DNA from: Paenibacillus aurantius
GTDB lineage: Bacteria > Bacillota > Bacilli > Paenibacillales > NBRC-103111
Direction of reading: 5' to 3'
Assembly: GCF_032268605.1 (NCBI RefSeq)
Contig: NZ_CP130318.1
Coordinates: 3,444,001 to 3,508,000, forward strand
DNA: 64,000 bases
How positions within the stretch are numbered: position 1 is the first letter of the stretch; every line of letters begins with the position of its first letter. Of this stretch, positions 9,182 through 18,423 are shown in pieces. The notes beneath the pieces were generated by a model. That model ran no database searches and had not been told where the DNA came from. It saw nothing but the letters and a program-made list of their open reading frames with translations. A program made the translations under genes and the position numbers.

Positions 9182-10955
9182 GCTCTTCCTCCTTCCTAAA
9201 GGGCAGCCGGATCATAACCCGCATGCCCTCCCCCTGCGCACTCTGCAGACGGACTCCATAGCGGCTTCCCCATTGCATCTTGATCCGCTCATGAACGTTC
9301 CGGATGCCGATCCCGCTGTATTTGGCATGAGGCTGGTGCATCCTGGCCTCCACTTCCCGAAGCCTCTCCTCGGTCATCCCTTCCCCGTTGTCCTGCAGGC
9401 TGATCATAACATCCCCATCTTCTTCTTCGGCCCTTATGTCGAGATGAAGGGGAAAGCGTGTCCCGTATTGCAGGCTGTTCTCGACCAACGGCTGCAGGGT
9501 GAATTTGTACAGCCGGCAGGCAAGCAGCTCCTCGGGAACCTCCGTGCTGACCGATAAATTATCGTTGTACCGGATCTGCTGCAGGGAAAGATAGACCCCA
9601 AGATAGTCCAATTCTTCCCGAAGCGTGACCAGGTCCTCCGGATTCCGCATCGTATACCCGAGCAGCTTGCCCAGCTTCGTCAGCATGTCCGTGACATGCT
9701 CGGCCCCCGACAGGAGAGCCATCCACTTGATGGAATTAAGCGTATTAAGCAGAAAGTGGGGGTGAATCTGCGCTTGAAGCGCCTGAAACTGGGCCATACG
9801 CTTGGTTTCCTGCTCCGCCTCAAGGCGCGCCAGCGTCTCTTTAAGCTGGTCCGCCATCTTGTTGAAGTGGTGCCCGAGCCGGGCCATCTCGTCGCGCCCC
9901 CTAACATCCACCGAGGCGTCAAAGTTCCCTTCCCCGACCCGGCTCATGGAGTGAACCAGGTCCTTAACCGGCTTGGTAAAACGCAGCATAAGGACGACAA
10001 AAGCGACCGCGAACAGAAGGAACCACAGCCCCACCCAGCCGATCAGACGGTTCTTCTCCGCGGACAGCTGGGCTTCGAAGCTTTTGCGTCCCGTGTATTG
10101 CACGATAGTCCAGCCAAGTTGGGGGATCTGGGCCGTATGCACCAGAAAACCTTTCTCCCCATTTTTCATCATAGGAATGGTTTCCTTTCCTTTAGGAGCG
10201 GTTTCAAGCAGGGGGGAAAGCTCGGCAGGAAAGGGTTCCGGAGAACCGAAATACTTGCCGCCCCCCGTACGGACAAGCGTATAAGTATCTTTTTCCCGCT
10301 GGTTCATAAGTTCTTCTTCCGCGTAGAAGAAAGCCGGCACCGGAATGCCGACGAGGACCACCCCGTGTCCCTTTTCCAATTCCCCCTTATAGTATCGCGA
10401 AAGCACCAGAAGCTTTTGCCCGTCCGGTTCGCTGTCCGGAAATTCATGAATAGACCAATGGGGCATCCCTCCTTCCCTCTTCGTTTCCTCGGCGAGAAAG
10501 GCCAGGTTCCATTCGGGGGGATCCTGCCGCTGAAGCGGAGCCCAAGTGGACAGCAAGGTTCCTCTCTCGTCCAGCAGACCTACATAAGCCTTACTGTTCA
10601 GGAGCAAATCGCGGATGCTGTACATTTTTCTCTGAAGATCGTCCATCAGCCGGAAAGAGTTGTAATTCTCCTCGTACCCGGCCGGTTCCCGCAAGTATTT
10701 GGTCGTCTGGGGATCGTTGATTAATAGATTGGTGGCGCTGATAAGACGGACGGCCCACTCGTTCATTTCATCGGCTTTGCGGTTGATGGAATATTGGTCC
10801 GATTGATACAGCTGATTCTCGAGGATGGTCTTGGAGGAAATGTAAAACCGGTAGAAAATGAAGCCCACCGGCAAAATAATAAGCAAAAGCAAGGACCAGA
10901 CCAGCTTGCCCCGCAGCGAACGGAACCGGATAAAATCCGGCCAGCGCATTCTCAT
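9156..10955 (-). CDS. sensor histidine kinase (YesM type)
   Basis: 599 residues. Membrane segments lie near 17-37 and 303-325 and flank an extracytoplasmic Cache-like sensor domain. A HAMP linker follows, then the His_kinase box QIHPHFLLNTLNSIKWM, where the His is the phosphorylation site, and a HATPase domain with the N box ENSLQYGTRF and a glycine-rich DNGEGM loop. GAGGAGGGTACGGA precedes the ATG. It is the first gene of the locus A regulator pair and faces the divergent lyase gene across a 430-bp intergenic region. YesM-type kinases respond to extracellular carbohydrate or to the binding protein. Confidence 0.93.
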   Translation of the reverse strand: MRMRWPDFIRFRSLRGKLVWSLLLLIILPVGFIFYRFYISSKTILENQLYQSDQYSINRKADEMNEWAVRLISATNLLINDPQTTKYLREPAGYEENYNSFRLMDDLQRKMYSIRDLLLNSKAYVGLLDERGTLLSTWAPLQRQDPPEWNLAFLAEETKREGGMPHWSIHEFPDSEPDGQKLLVLSRYYKGELEKGHGVVLVGIPVPAFFYAEEELMNQREKDTYTLVRTGGGKYFGSPEPFPAELSPLLETAPKGKETIPMMKNGEKGFLVHTAQIPQLGWTIVQYTGRKSFEAQLSAEKNRLIGWVGLWFLLFAVAFVVLMLRFTKPVKDLVHSMSRVGEGNFDASVDVRGRDEMARLGHHFNKMADQLKETLARLEAEQETKRMAQFQALQAQIHPHFLLNTLNSIKWMALLSGAEHVTDMLTKLGKLLGYTMRNPEDLVTLREELDYLGVYLSLQQIRYNDNLSVSTEVPEELLACRLYKFTLQPLVENSLQYGTRFPLHLDIRAEEEDGDVMISLQDNGEGMTEERLREVEARMHQPHAKYSGIGIRNVHERIKMQWGSRYGVRLQSAQGEGMRVMIRLPFRKEEEHDLRADRG

Positions 10956-11062
10956 TCCGTACCCTCCTCTTTCTATTAATATATTAAGAAGGGCCGGCTA
11001 ACTTTCCATTCCTAACGATATAAAATTAGGATCTATGCCCTGTATCAAACCTGTTACCTTTT

Positions 11063-11076
11063 TTTAAACGTTTATT
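11063..11076. promoter_or_regulatory. possible cre (CcpA) site
   Basis: TTTAAACGTTTATT matches the catabolite-responsive element consensus TGTAAACGTTTACA at 11 of 14 positions, including the central AAACGTTT. It sits in the divergent region between the kinase and the lyase. The A/T-rich context makes a chance match possible. Confidence 0.3.
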
Positions 11077-11219
11077 TTACGGAGTCTCAATCCAAATGCT
11101 TTCCGATTCCTTCCTAAATTGTTAAAACGGGTGTCGCCGTCCGTAAATTTTTGGTATAATCGGCTCGAGGCCAGTCATTACCACTATGATACAGGTTATT
11201 ACTTGAGAGGAAAGGAGGC

Positions 11220-11363
11220 ATGGGCAGCAGCAAGTTTCCTCGGGAGATCCCCGTTATCCCCAGGTTAACGGCACGATTCTCGCCACAGAACGGCCTCTTA
11301 TTCAAGCTAATCGCCATACCTAGTGCCAACCGTCTTTTCCTTGATTCAAATGCAAGTCAATAG
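11220..11363 (+). CDS. possible 47-codon leader ORF upstream of the lyase
   Basis: ATG at 11220 opens a 47-codon frame (MGSSKFPREIPVIPRL...) ending with TAG at 11361-11363, just before the ribosome binding site of the lyase gene at 11374. AAAGGAGG lies 1-2 nt before the ATG, too close to be ideal; AGGAAAGG slightly further up may serve. The peptide is basic with several prolines and resembles nothing I know. It may be a regulatory leader peptide or a chance frame inside a structured leader; the second is at least as likely. Confidence 0.2.
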   Translation: MGSSKFPREIPVIPRLTARFSPQNGLLFKLIAIPSANRLFLDSNASQ

Positions 11364-11386
11364 GGATGATACTTGGAGGGAATGGA

Positions 11387-14300
11387 ATGAAACGATTTAA
11401 TAAGAAACCGCTTCCAATCGCCATGATCTTCACCATGCTTGTCTCTCTGTTTTCAACCGTTGCCCCTCTTCAAGCCGAAGACGACTCCGCTCCCTTCACC
11501 ATGCCGGATACTTTAGTGTACCGGTTCGGTACAGGCGATGGAAAGAACGTCAGCCCGACAGGGGATCCTAATGCCGCACCCAAAGTCACGGTTTCGGGAG
11601 ACAGTCTGAAAGTCGAAACCACAACCGCAGCCTCGACCCGTTCCTTCGAATTCTCCGTCGATACTTCCGGGACGTATCTGGTCCGCCTCGGCGGAATGGC
11701 CCAGAAAGACGGCGGACGGGCTAACGTTTCCATTGACGGCAAAGTATACGGTACATACGGCTTTTACAGCGTGACCGGTCAGTATCCACGACCCGACCAA
11801 TACATCCAGCAGCTTCCGCTTACCGCAGGGAAGCACACGCTGACCCTGACCATGACGGCCAAAGGAAACGGAGCCGGCAATGGAACGGGCTCCTTCCTCT
11901 ATCCGACCCGCCTGACCCTCACCGACCTCGGTACGGTGGCCAACAGCAAAACCCGCAGCACCATCTACACCGAAGCCAAGCTGGCCGCAGCCCGCGCCAA
12001 CGCAGCCCAGTATGATTGGGCCATGTCCCTGAAGGACTCGGTGGTGGCCAAAGCCGATTCTTATCTGGCGCTCGGCAAGGAAGCCCTCTGGAATATGGTG
12101 GTGACCCAAGCCATTCCGCGCAGCTACAATGTCAATCAATTGACCGGTAACTTCAGCCCCGTCTCGGGCGATCTTAAGGCGTACGGCAATTATCCGTGGA
12201 AAGCGGACCCGTTGAACGAGCCATGGAAGCTGGTCGATCCGGCCAGCGGCTACAAGTTCCCGACGAATGATTTCCCCGCTTATTACCGAAGCGGCCTGGA
12301 TGCTCACGGCAATTTCAACCCGGCTCTCGCCGACCGCAGCCTGCTGGTGAACACCCTCTATCCGGAAAAAGGCCCTACCTGGGGCGTCGATGACGGATAC
12401 GGCTGGGTGGAACCGGTCACCAACAAGCGATATACCTTTGTCGCTTACTATAACCACTGGTTCAACTGGTACAGCGGGACAGCCAGTATTCAGAGTGCGC
12501 TCACGTCCATGAGAGATGCCTATATTTACACGGGCGATACGAAATATGCCCAGAACGGAGCCATCCTTCTCGACCGCATCGCCGATGTCTATCCGGCGAT
12601 GGATGTAGCGGAATTCAGCAATGCGATCTATGTGAATTCCCACGGCGGTACGGGGGACGGCAAGATCGTCGGCTCCATCTGGGAAACGTCTCTCGTCAAG
12701 CAGCTGATCAGCTCCTATGACGCCTTCTTCCCGGTAATGGACGATCCGGTTGTCGTCGGCTTCCTGAAGGGCAAGGGCAAGCAGTATGATCTCCCTCTTA
12801 AAGAGAATGGATCCCAGATTCGCCGGAATATCGAAGACGGCCTTCTGCGCCAGATCCAGCCCGGAATGTACTGGGACCAGATCCGGGGCAACAATGGCTT
12901 CCATCAGAGCGCCCTGGCTATGGCCGCCGTTGTTCATGACACGCTGCCCGAAACCAAGCAGTGGCTGGATTATACGTTCCAGCCGGGCGGTTTCATCAAC
13001 CAGATTCCCCGTAAGGTAACCGGAGGAAACGTGCTGTTCAGCATGGTGAATGATGTGGACCGGGACGGCAACGGGAACGAAGCGGGCCCGGGGTACAATC
13101 GCCTGTGGCTGAGCACCTACCTCGAAGCAGCCAATACGTTGGAAGGCTACGATAAGTATCCAGCTGCCGATTTGTACGAGAACGTGAAGTTCCGCAAAAT
13201 GTTCCAGGCGCAGTATCCCCTTACGATGATCGGGCGCTATACCCCATCGATCGGAGACAGCGGAACGACCGGACAACCTGGAATTTTGGTCGACAAGGCT
13301 CAATCGATCAAAGCATTCGAGAAATTCGGAGACCCGGTGTACGCTCAATTGGCCTATTTGCTTAATGGCAACAAGACGGAAGGGATTCACTCCGATGTCT
13401 ATACCGCCGACCCCAACAAGGTCGCCCGGGATATCGAAGCTGTCATTCAAGAGAAGGGCGAGCTCAACCTGGGCAGTGTCAACATGACCGGCTACGGCTT
13501 CGCCGGCCTTCGTGACGGCAAGCTTGAGAACGGAACGGACACCCGGCGGGGGACCTGGATGTACTACGGCCGGAACGGCGGCCACGGCCACAAGGACACG
13601 CTTAATCTCGGCTTGTACGGCTTCGGGCTCGATCTGGCCCCTGACCTCGGTTACCCCGAGCAGGCCAACGCCACCGATGTGAACCGTTTCGAATGGGTTC
13701 AGAATACGATCAGCCATAATACCGTCATGGTGGATAAGAAGAAGCAGGAAACGCTGTGGGACGGTCTTCCTCTGCACTATGACGACAGCTCCATGGTTCA
13801 GATGATCGATGTCGAAGCACCGGAAGCCTATTCGCAGACGGAACAATACCGCAGGACCTCGGCCATGGTTCATGTGGACGACGCCAACTCCTACGTTGTA
13901 GACTTCTTCCGCGTCAGCGGCGGACAGGACCATCATTTCAGCTTCCATGCCGCCGAAGGTCCGGTCTCCACAGAGGGCTTGAACCTCGTGGCCCAGCAAG
14001 GGGGCACCTACGCCGGTCCGAATGTGGAGTTCGGCAAGCGTCCGGCGAATGACAGTGTGACGGGTGCAGGATACATGGGTCCCGGCTTCCATTGGCTTCA
14101 GAATGTGGAACGGGATGAGGCTCCGTCCTCCAAGTTCAGTGTGGACTGGGATATCACGGACACCTGGAACGTGCTGAAGACTCCTCAGGATATTCACGTT
14201 CGCCTGACGATGCTGGGGGATTCCAGTGACGTGGCACTCGCAGATGGCGTTCCGCCTCAGAACAAACCTGGCAATCCGAAGAGCCTGAAGTATTTGATCG

Positions 14301-15235
14301 CTCACCGCACCGGTGAGAACCTTCAAAGCACCTTTACTTCCGTAATCGAGCCTTACAAAGAGACTCGTTTCGTCGAAACATCTGACGCGGCGGCGGTAGC
14401 AACAGAAGACGGTACTCCCGCTGACCCTAACCGGGTTAGGGCTGTGAAGGTGAAGCTCACGAACGGCCGCACCGATTATATCGTCAGCTCCCTCGACTCC
14501 GATAACGTCTATGTGATCGACGGCAAAGTCCGGTTCCAAGGCTCCTTCGGCATTTATTCCGAGAAGGACGACCAGCCGGTCTTCACCTATATCAATGACG
14601 GAGCCTTCCTCGGGAAGGTCGGAACCGGCTATGAAAGCGCAGGAGTGGCTCATCTTCAAGGAACGATCGCCGACTTTACCAAGGAGCTCTCGGTCGACAA
14701 CCGGCTGACTGTCAACCTGGATCTTCAGGGGCAGGAAGCCAACAGCCTGATCGGCCGCAGCATCTATGTGGAGAATGACGGCAAAAGAAACGCGGTATAC
14801 CAGATCAAGGGGATAGCACCTGCAGCGGACGGCCAATGGGAGCTGCAGCTCGGGGACATCACCCTGGTTCGCTCCTACGCCGATGATAAGGATCTTTCCA
14901 AAGGCTTTATCTATGATGTTGCGGCCGGAGCCGCCTTTACCATTCCGCTCTCCCGGCAGCAGCTTTACCTGTCGGATGTTCGGATTGCCGGGCCTGCCTC
15001 CGACATGCAGAAGAACGAAACCTTTGACCTGGAGATTCAGGGCTTGTATCCGGACGGAACCCGGGCGGATCTGTCCCAGACGAATTTCCAGTACCTCATT
15101 GACCACGAGAACATTGCGAACGTGAACGGAACGAACCGCCTTAAGGCTCATAATACGGGTACCATGTCCCTGTCGACTTCCGTTGAGGTTAACGGAATCA
15201 AGAGAACCGGCAGCCTGACCGTCAAGGTTAAGTAA
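11387..15235 (+). CDS. secreted heparinase II/III-family polysaccharide lyase
   Basis: About 1282 residues from the ATG at 11387, chosen because GGAGGG lies 7 nt upstream; an ATG seven codons earlier lacks a site. A signal peptide ends near LQA/EDD. Residues about 40-180 look like a carbohydrate-binding beta-sandwich (FEFSVDTSGTYLVRLGG). Residues about 195-680 form an alpha/alpha-toroid of the alginate/heparin-lyase type. The region from YYGRNGGHGHKDTLNLGLYG through TISHNTVMVD to FFRVSGGQDHHFSFHAAEG is the heparinase II/III-like beta-sandwich, with the conserved His-Gly-His segment. C-terminal beta domains follow. Lyases of this group split uronate-containing polysaccharides by beta-elimination; the actual substrate cannot be read from sequence. 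It is transcribed away from the sensor kinase and ends at a strong terminator. Confidence 0.8.
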   Translation: MKRFNKKPLPIAMIFTMLVSLFSTVAPLQAEDDSAPFTMPDTLVYRFGTGDGKNVSPTGDPNAAPKVTVSGDSLKVETTTAASTRSFEFSVDTSGTYLVRLGGMAQKDGGRANVSIDGKVYGTYGFYSVTGQYPRPDQYIQQLPLTAGKHTLTLTMTAKGNGAGNGTGSFLYPTRLTLTDLGTVANSKTRSTIYTEAKLAAARANAAQYDWAMSLKDSVVAKADSYLALGKEALWNMVVTQAIPRSYNVNQLTGNFSPVSGDLKAYGNYPWKADPLNEPWKLVDPASGYKFPTNDFPAYYRSGLDAHGNFNPALADRSLLVNTLYPEKGPTWGVDDGYGWVEPVTNKRYTFVAYYNHWFNWYSGTASIQSALTSMRDAYIYTGDTKYAQNGAILLDRIADVYPAMDVAEFSNAIYVNSHGGTGDGKIVGSIWETSLVKQLISSYDAFFPVMDDPVVVGFLKGKGKQYDLPLKENGSQIRRNIEDGLLRQIQPGMYWDQIRGNNGFHQSALAMAAVVHDTLPETKQWLDYTFQPGGFINQIPRKVTGGNVLFSMVNDVDRDGNGNEAGPGYNRLWLSTYLEAANTLEGYDKYPAADLYENVKFRKMFQAQYPLTMIGRYTPSIGDSGTTGQPGILVDKAQSIKAFEKFGDPVYAQLAYLLNGNKTEGIHSDVYTADPNKVARDIEAVIQEKGELNLGSVNMTGYGFAGLRDGKLENGTDTRRGTWMYYGRNGGHGHKDTLNLGLYGFGLDLAPDLGYPEQANATDVNRFEWVQNTISHNTVMVDKKKQETLWDGLPLHYDDSSMVQMIDVEAPEAYSQTEQYRRTSAMVHVDDANSYVVDFFRVSGGQDHHFSFHAAEGPVSTEGLNLVAQQGGTYAGPNVEFGKRPANDSVTGAGYMGPGFHWLQNVERDEAPSSKFSVDWDITDTWNVLKTPQDIHVRLTMLGDSSDVALADGVPPQNKPGNPKSLKYLIAHRTGENLQSTFTSVIEPYKETRFVETSDAAAVATEDGTPADPNRVRAVKVKLTNGRTDYIVSSLDSDNVYVIDGKVRFQGSFGIYSEKDDQPVFTYINDGAFLGKVGTGYESAGVAHLQGTIADFTKELSVDNRLTVNLDLQGQEANSLIGRSIYVENDGKRNAVYQIKGIAPAADGQWELQLGDITLVRSYADDKDLSKGFIYDVAAGAAFTIPLSRQQLYLSDVRIAGPASDMQKNETFDLEIQGLYPDGTRADLSQTNFQYLIDHENIANVNGTNRLKAHNTGTMSLSTSVEVNGIKRTGSLTVKVK

Positions 15236-15260
15236 TTCTGTCTGCAACTATCACAAAAAA

Positions 15261-15300
15261 GAAGCCTCCCGCCTGCTCAAGTCAGCAGGCGGGGGGCTTC
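15261..15300. terminator. bidirectional terminator between lyase and yyaC
   Basis: 16-bp arms (15261-15276 and 15285-15300, one G-T type mismatch at most) with an 8-nt loop, TTTT on the plus-strand side and a run of A on the other. It serves both convergent genes. Confidence 0.9.
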
Positions 15301-15362
15301 TTTTGGTCTATCACGCGGCGGTACAAAGTCTATTTCACCCCAATGTTGGGATTTCACCGGCG

Positions 15363-16043
15363 TTAGATCGGCTGGGATTGTATCCTTCCGGCTTCCAGTG
15401 ATTTGCGTCGGGCAGCGGGAAGGGCCACCACACGGGGAGCCCCGCCCGGCCCGCCGATGGCCGGCCCCTCTGCCGCTTGGGAACGCTGCCACATGGTCAC
15501 CGAACGGTACAGACTGCGGGCAATGAGGTCCGCCATTCCCATGACAAGATGCAGCCTCGTGTTCTGCAGCACGGCATGCTGCAGGAAGCCACCCACGTTC
15601 ACCACGCCGGTCACGTGCATGTCTCCCACCGGAGGAAGCTCTTTGTTGACCCCGGCGCCCGGGCGGACCGGCCCCTCCCCCACCTCTATGCTGCCAACAC
15701 TGGAAGCCAGTCCCAGACAAGCATCTATCCCGATGACATAGGGGTTTCGGACCGTTTCCTGAATAACCGACAGCGTTTCATACAGGTTAATGGCATGAAC
15801 CGGCCGCTCCAGTGTTCCGAACAAGTCGAAATGAGGGGAACGGTATTTCAGTAGGGTCGTTCCCACCAGCGGTCCGAGTGAATCGCCAGTGCACCGGTCG
15901 GTCCCCACGCAGACCAGCACAATTCTTCTGCCGGGAGGAAGCTCAGACAGAAAGCCGCTTATTCCCCGCACCAGCTGGACGCAGGCCGTCGGGTCGGTAA
16001 AGGGGACCTTTACCTGATGCTCTACAACAGGAACAGGTTTCAT
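15363..16043 (-). CDS. yyaC: sporulation protein YyaC (GPR-like protease fold)
   Basis: 226 residues, ATG preceded by GGAGGAACCCTA. The core matches the YyaC family: VLVCVGTDRCTGDSLGPLVG, YVIGIDACLG and VGDMHVTGVVNVGGF. YyaC shares the fold of the germination protease GPR and is associated with sporulation in Bacillus; a precise reaction is not established. In Bacillus subtilis yyaC lies next to spo0J (parB); here a ParB-like gene is in the same window but 30 kb away. It appears monocistronic between two carbohydrate loci. The C-terminal 20 or so residues extend beyond the conserved core. Confidence 0.85.
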   Translation of the reverse strand: MKPVPVVEHQVKVPFTDPTACVQLVRGISGFLSELPPGRRIVLVCVGTDRCTGDSLGPLVGTTLLKYRSPHFDLFGTLERPVHAINLYETLSVIQETVRNPYVIGIDACLGLASSVGSIEVGEGPVRPGAGVNKELPPVGDMHVTGVVNVGGFLQHAVLQNTRLHLVMGMADLIARSLYRSVTMWQRSQAAEGPAIGGPGGAPRVVALPAARRKSLEAGRIQSQPI

Positions 16044-16174
16044 TAGGGTTCCTCCGCGTTTCAGAATGGGGCCCGCCTGGGCAGGCTGGATGTTACCAGT
16101 TTTTAACCCAATCCTCCCCCGCTAGAAACAGAGCCGCCGTTGAATAGCTTCCCATTCAGCCTTTCCGCGCAAAA

Positions 16175-16196
16175 GGACCGCCGAATCCGGCGGTCC
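16175..16196 (-). terminator. terminator of the lacI-GH36 operon
   Basis: GGACCGCC / GGCGGTCC arms with a 6-nt loop, extended by AAA/TTT pairs and followed by TTTT on the minus strand, just after the GH36 stop at 16213. Confidence 0.8.
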
Positions 16197-16212
16197 CTTT
16201 CCCAAGTCTTGA

Positions 16213-18354
16213 TTAAGAGTGTATGATCTCGACGGCTACCTCTCCCTCCCAGGCACCGGTATGGACGGTGTAAAGGCCATCGCCTTTCTCCTGTATCTCC
16301 ACCGGAGTACCAAAAACCAGGACCTCCTGAGGCTTGCTCTCCGCCTGGAAGGTGAAGGGACCGGCTTCCTTCAGGAACACGAAGGTCGAGCGATCGCCTG
16401 TGCGGACTTCCCGGACCGCATCGATGGACACATATTTCTCGGTCAGCCCGATTGGGGTAACCGGTCCTGTCAGCGGAAGCAGAAGATAAAGGGCACATTG
16501 CCCTTTTTCCAGCGTGATTTCCCGGGATTCTCCCGGCTGAAGAAGAAAAGTGCTTCCCGAGAAGTGCTCATACACCAGGCACTCTCTCTCGGCCAGATGG
16601 GGAATGTCCTTCCCTCCAATGGTCCCGGTTACCGCCCCTTCTGACAGGAGAACATGGAAAGCCGCGACCACCCCGGCTCCTTGACAGGTGTTCCACAGCT
16701 TAAGCGGAACGGCGGTACGGGCCGGATCTAGCGTTAGGCAATCCTCCGTAGGATTGGGGGTCTCCTCACACCGGATGATCCGTCCATTCTTGTAAATAAG
16801 CGGCCACACTTTAGCGGGATCGGTGCGGCCGACCGCATCGCTGAAGTAAACCGGTCCCCCGCTGACGGCGCGGAGCACCGCATTCTGAACATCATCATGA
16901 TTGATGGTCCAGAACATGTCCCAGTCGCCCCAGTAGAACGGTCCGTGAAAGTAAGAGTTGTATCCATTCTGCAGCGCATGCTCCTGGAAGCCCTCCGCTT
17001 CCCGTGGAACGAAATCGTCGCTGCTTCGGGATACGGCGGATTGGGGGCGGTGCCAGATATTCTCGGCGGACATCCCCATGCAGTTGATCACCGTCTTGTT
17101 AAAATGCAGAGCGACGGACGCTTCAAGCGCCTGATGAGCCGCTGCGGCGCCGCGTCCGGCGGAGTGATAATATTTCAAATAGTTGCCGACGGCGCTCTGG
17201 CTGTCGACCTTCACGAAATCGATTCCCTGCAGACGAAGGAAGTTATGCCAGGCGTTCCAGAAGCCGAAGCCGCGCCCCGCATCGGGAAACGGGATTCGAT
17301 GGCCTTTGCTCGTCGTCCAAAGGTAGTCCGCATATTCCCTGGCCAGCGGACTGTCGGGGTGAATCCCGCCCCAGTAGCCCATGATGGTATGCCAGACCCC
17401 TACCCAGTTGACGCCGTAATTCTCCTTAAGCTCGCGGACGGCATTGGCGAGTCCTTTCGGGAATTTGGCCAGCTCCGCCTCGAAGGCCGCCAGCTTGTTG
17501 TCCGTCGTCTTCGACCAGCCATCGTCGATCATGAACCAGCGGACCGGAAGCTCCTTCTCCTTGAGCTCCGCCGCCTTGGCCAGCAGTCCCTCTTCGTTCA
17601 CTTGCTGGTAAAAGGCATCCCAGCTGCACCAGCCGAGATAATCGAGAATCTCCGGATACGTCTTGTCGGTTCGGGGAAGAGTGGAATAATCGAGCTCTTT
17701 CAAGGCGCGATGAACCTGATCCTGGATTAGCTGGTACGGATTACGGCCGGTTCCAAGAATAAAAGCAAACGCATCCGTACGGACCAGTCCCCCTTGATGC
17801 GAGGAAACCCGGATGGACAAGCCCTCTTCGGTGCCGCCAAGATCCGTCCGGAAAACGGGACCGCAAACCGGCAGCAGGTGGCAGTACGTATGGGAGGTTT
17901 TCCACAGGAGCGATTGGGTCCGCTCCGGGAGCCGGGTCAGATCCGGATCGAAGTGGGGGCGGGTCCACCAGTCCTTATGCTGGTAGTTGGCCAAAAGGCT
18001 TTGAACGTCCTCCAGGCTGTCCATACTGACGAGAATGCCTCCCGATGGGGCGAAACTTTTCTGGCTGCCGAAATCACTCGGGTTGCGGATTTCTCCATGA
18101 ACATACACCAGAACACTATTCTCTTGGCAGCGGAACACAAGCCGAACGTTGATCGTGTCGTCCTCATTGCCGTAAAAGCAGGTATGGTCGGTGTACGGCC
18201 CGAGCTTTCCGGTATCCTCGGTCGTAAGAAAGGTCTTGTAGGAAAGCTTCTCCACCGCATGGGAATCCAACCGGACGGATACATGGAAGCCGTTCATGAC
18301 TTGACCCAAGCCTTCGACGGCAATGCTTTGGTTATCCGAAATATACGTAAACAT
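16213..18354 (-). CDS. Sip1/raffinose-synthase-type GH36 alpha-galactosidase
   Basis: About 713 residues with no signal peptide, so probably cytoplasmic. The catalytic barrel shows DYLGWCSWDAFYQQV, RWFMIDDGWS, GVNWVGVWHTIMGYWGG and FVKVDSQSAVGN, where the Asp of KVD is the expected nucleophile. SRSSDDF carries the expected acid/base Asp. These are hallmarks of the GH36 Sip1/seed-imbibition branch, which hydrolyses or transfers alpha-galactosyl groups of raffinose-type sugars. The ATG at 18354 is chosen over an upstream one at 18411 because AAAGGAGAAGGGT sits directly before it. It is the second gene of an operon with the LacI regulator, and a 9-bp hairpin lies in the 69-bp gap. No transporter gene is part of this unit. 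Confidence 0.82.
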   Translation of the reverse strand: MFTYISDNQSIAVEGLGQVMNGFHVSVRLDSHAVEKLSYKTFLTTEDTGKLGPYTDHTCFYGNEDDTINVRLVFRCQENSVLVYVHGEIRNPSDFGSQKSFAPSGGILVSMDSLEDVQSLLANYQHKDWWTRPHFDPDLTRLPERTQSLLWKTSHTYCHLLPVCGPVFRTDLGGTEEGLSIRVSSHQGGLVRTDAFAFILGTGRNPYQLIQDQVHRALKELDYSTLPRTDKTYPEILDYLGWCSWDAFYQQVNEEGLLAKAAELKEKELPVRWFMIDDGWSKTTDNKLAAFEAELAKFPKGLANAVRELKENYGVNWVGVWHTIMGYWGGIHPDSPLAREYADYLWTTSKGHRIPFPDAGRGFGFWNAWHNFLRLQGIDFVKVDSQSAVGNYLKYYHSAGRGAAAAHQALEASVALHFNKTVINCMGMSAENIWHRPQSAVSRSSDDFVPREAEGFQEHALQNGYNSYFHGPFYWGDWDMFWTINHDDVQNAVLRAVSGGPVYFSDAVGRTDPAKVWPLIYKNGRIIRCEETPNPTEDCLTLDPARTAVPLKLWNTCQGAGVVAAFHVLLSEGAVTGTIGGKDIPHLAERECLVYEHFSGSTFLLQPGESREITLEKGQCALYLLLPLTGPVTPIGLTEKYVSIDAVREVRTGDRSTFVFLKEAGPFTFQAESKPQEVLVFGTPVEIQEKGDGLYTVHTGAWEGEVAVEIIHS

Positions 18355-18376
18355 ACCCTTCTCCTTTGCGACCCGG

Positions 18377-18403
18377 GCGCCTTGCCTTATATTAGCAAGG
18401 CGC
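18377..18403 (-). other. hairpin in lacI-GH36 intergenic leader
   Basis: GCGCCTTGC and GCAAGGCGC form a perfect 9-bp stem with a 9-nt A/T-rich loop (CTTATATTA on the plus strand). It lies between the regulator stop and the GH36 ribosome binding site, with no T-run, so it does not look like a full terminator. It may stabilise the downstream message or modulate read-through. Confidence 0.55.
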
Positions 18404-18423
18404 TTGATCATATATAGTTCCTT

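Larger units (their letters stand above)
10956..11386. other. divergent control region and structured leader between kinase and lyase genes
   Basis: This 431-bp stretch holds no confident gene. For the plus strand it has an extended -10 element, TGG followed by TATAAT at 11155-11160, which predicts a transcript start near 11167 and a leader of about 220 nt before the lyase. The leader contains GAGGAAA (11207-11213) pairing with TTTCCTC (11235-11241), other C/G-rich self-complementary pieces, and a 47-codon frame. For the minus strand, TTGATA spaced 17 from TTTTAT is a possible kinase promoter, and the element TCCTAA-10 nt-TTAGGA lies around 11012-11033. A possible cre-like element is at 11063. 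I do not recognise a known riboswitch class. Confidence 0.5.

Noticed and set aside
9696-10724. 342-codon plus-strand frame opposite the locus A kinase
   Set aside because: Shadow of the histidine kinase gene.
11114-11329. 71-codon minus-strand frame in the kinase/lyase intergenic region
   Set aside because: No ribosome binding site before the start and no homology I can recognise; the region is better explained as leader and promoter DNA.
11513-15247. Open frame of 1244 codons on the strand opposite the lyase gene
   Set aside because: It is a codon-phase shadow of the high-G+C lyase gene. It has no ribosome binding site, no signal or domain features and low-complexity composition, while the plus-strand product has a signal peptide and recognisable lyase segments.
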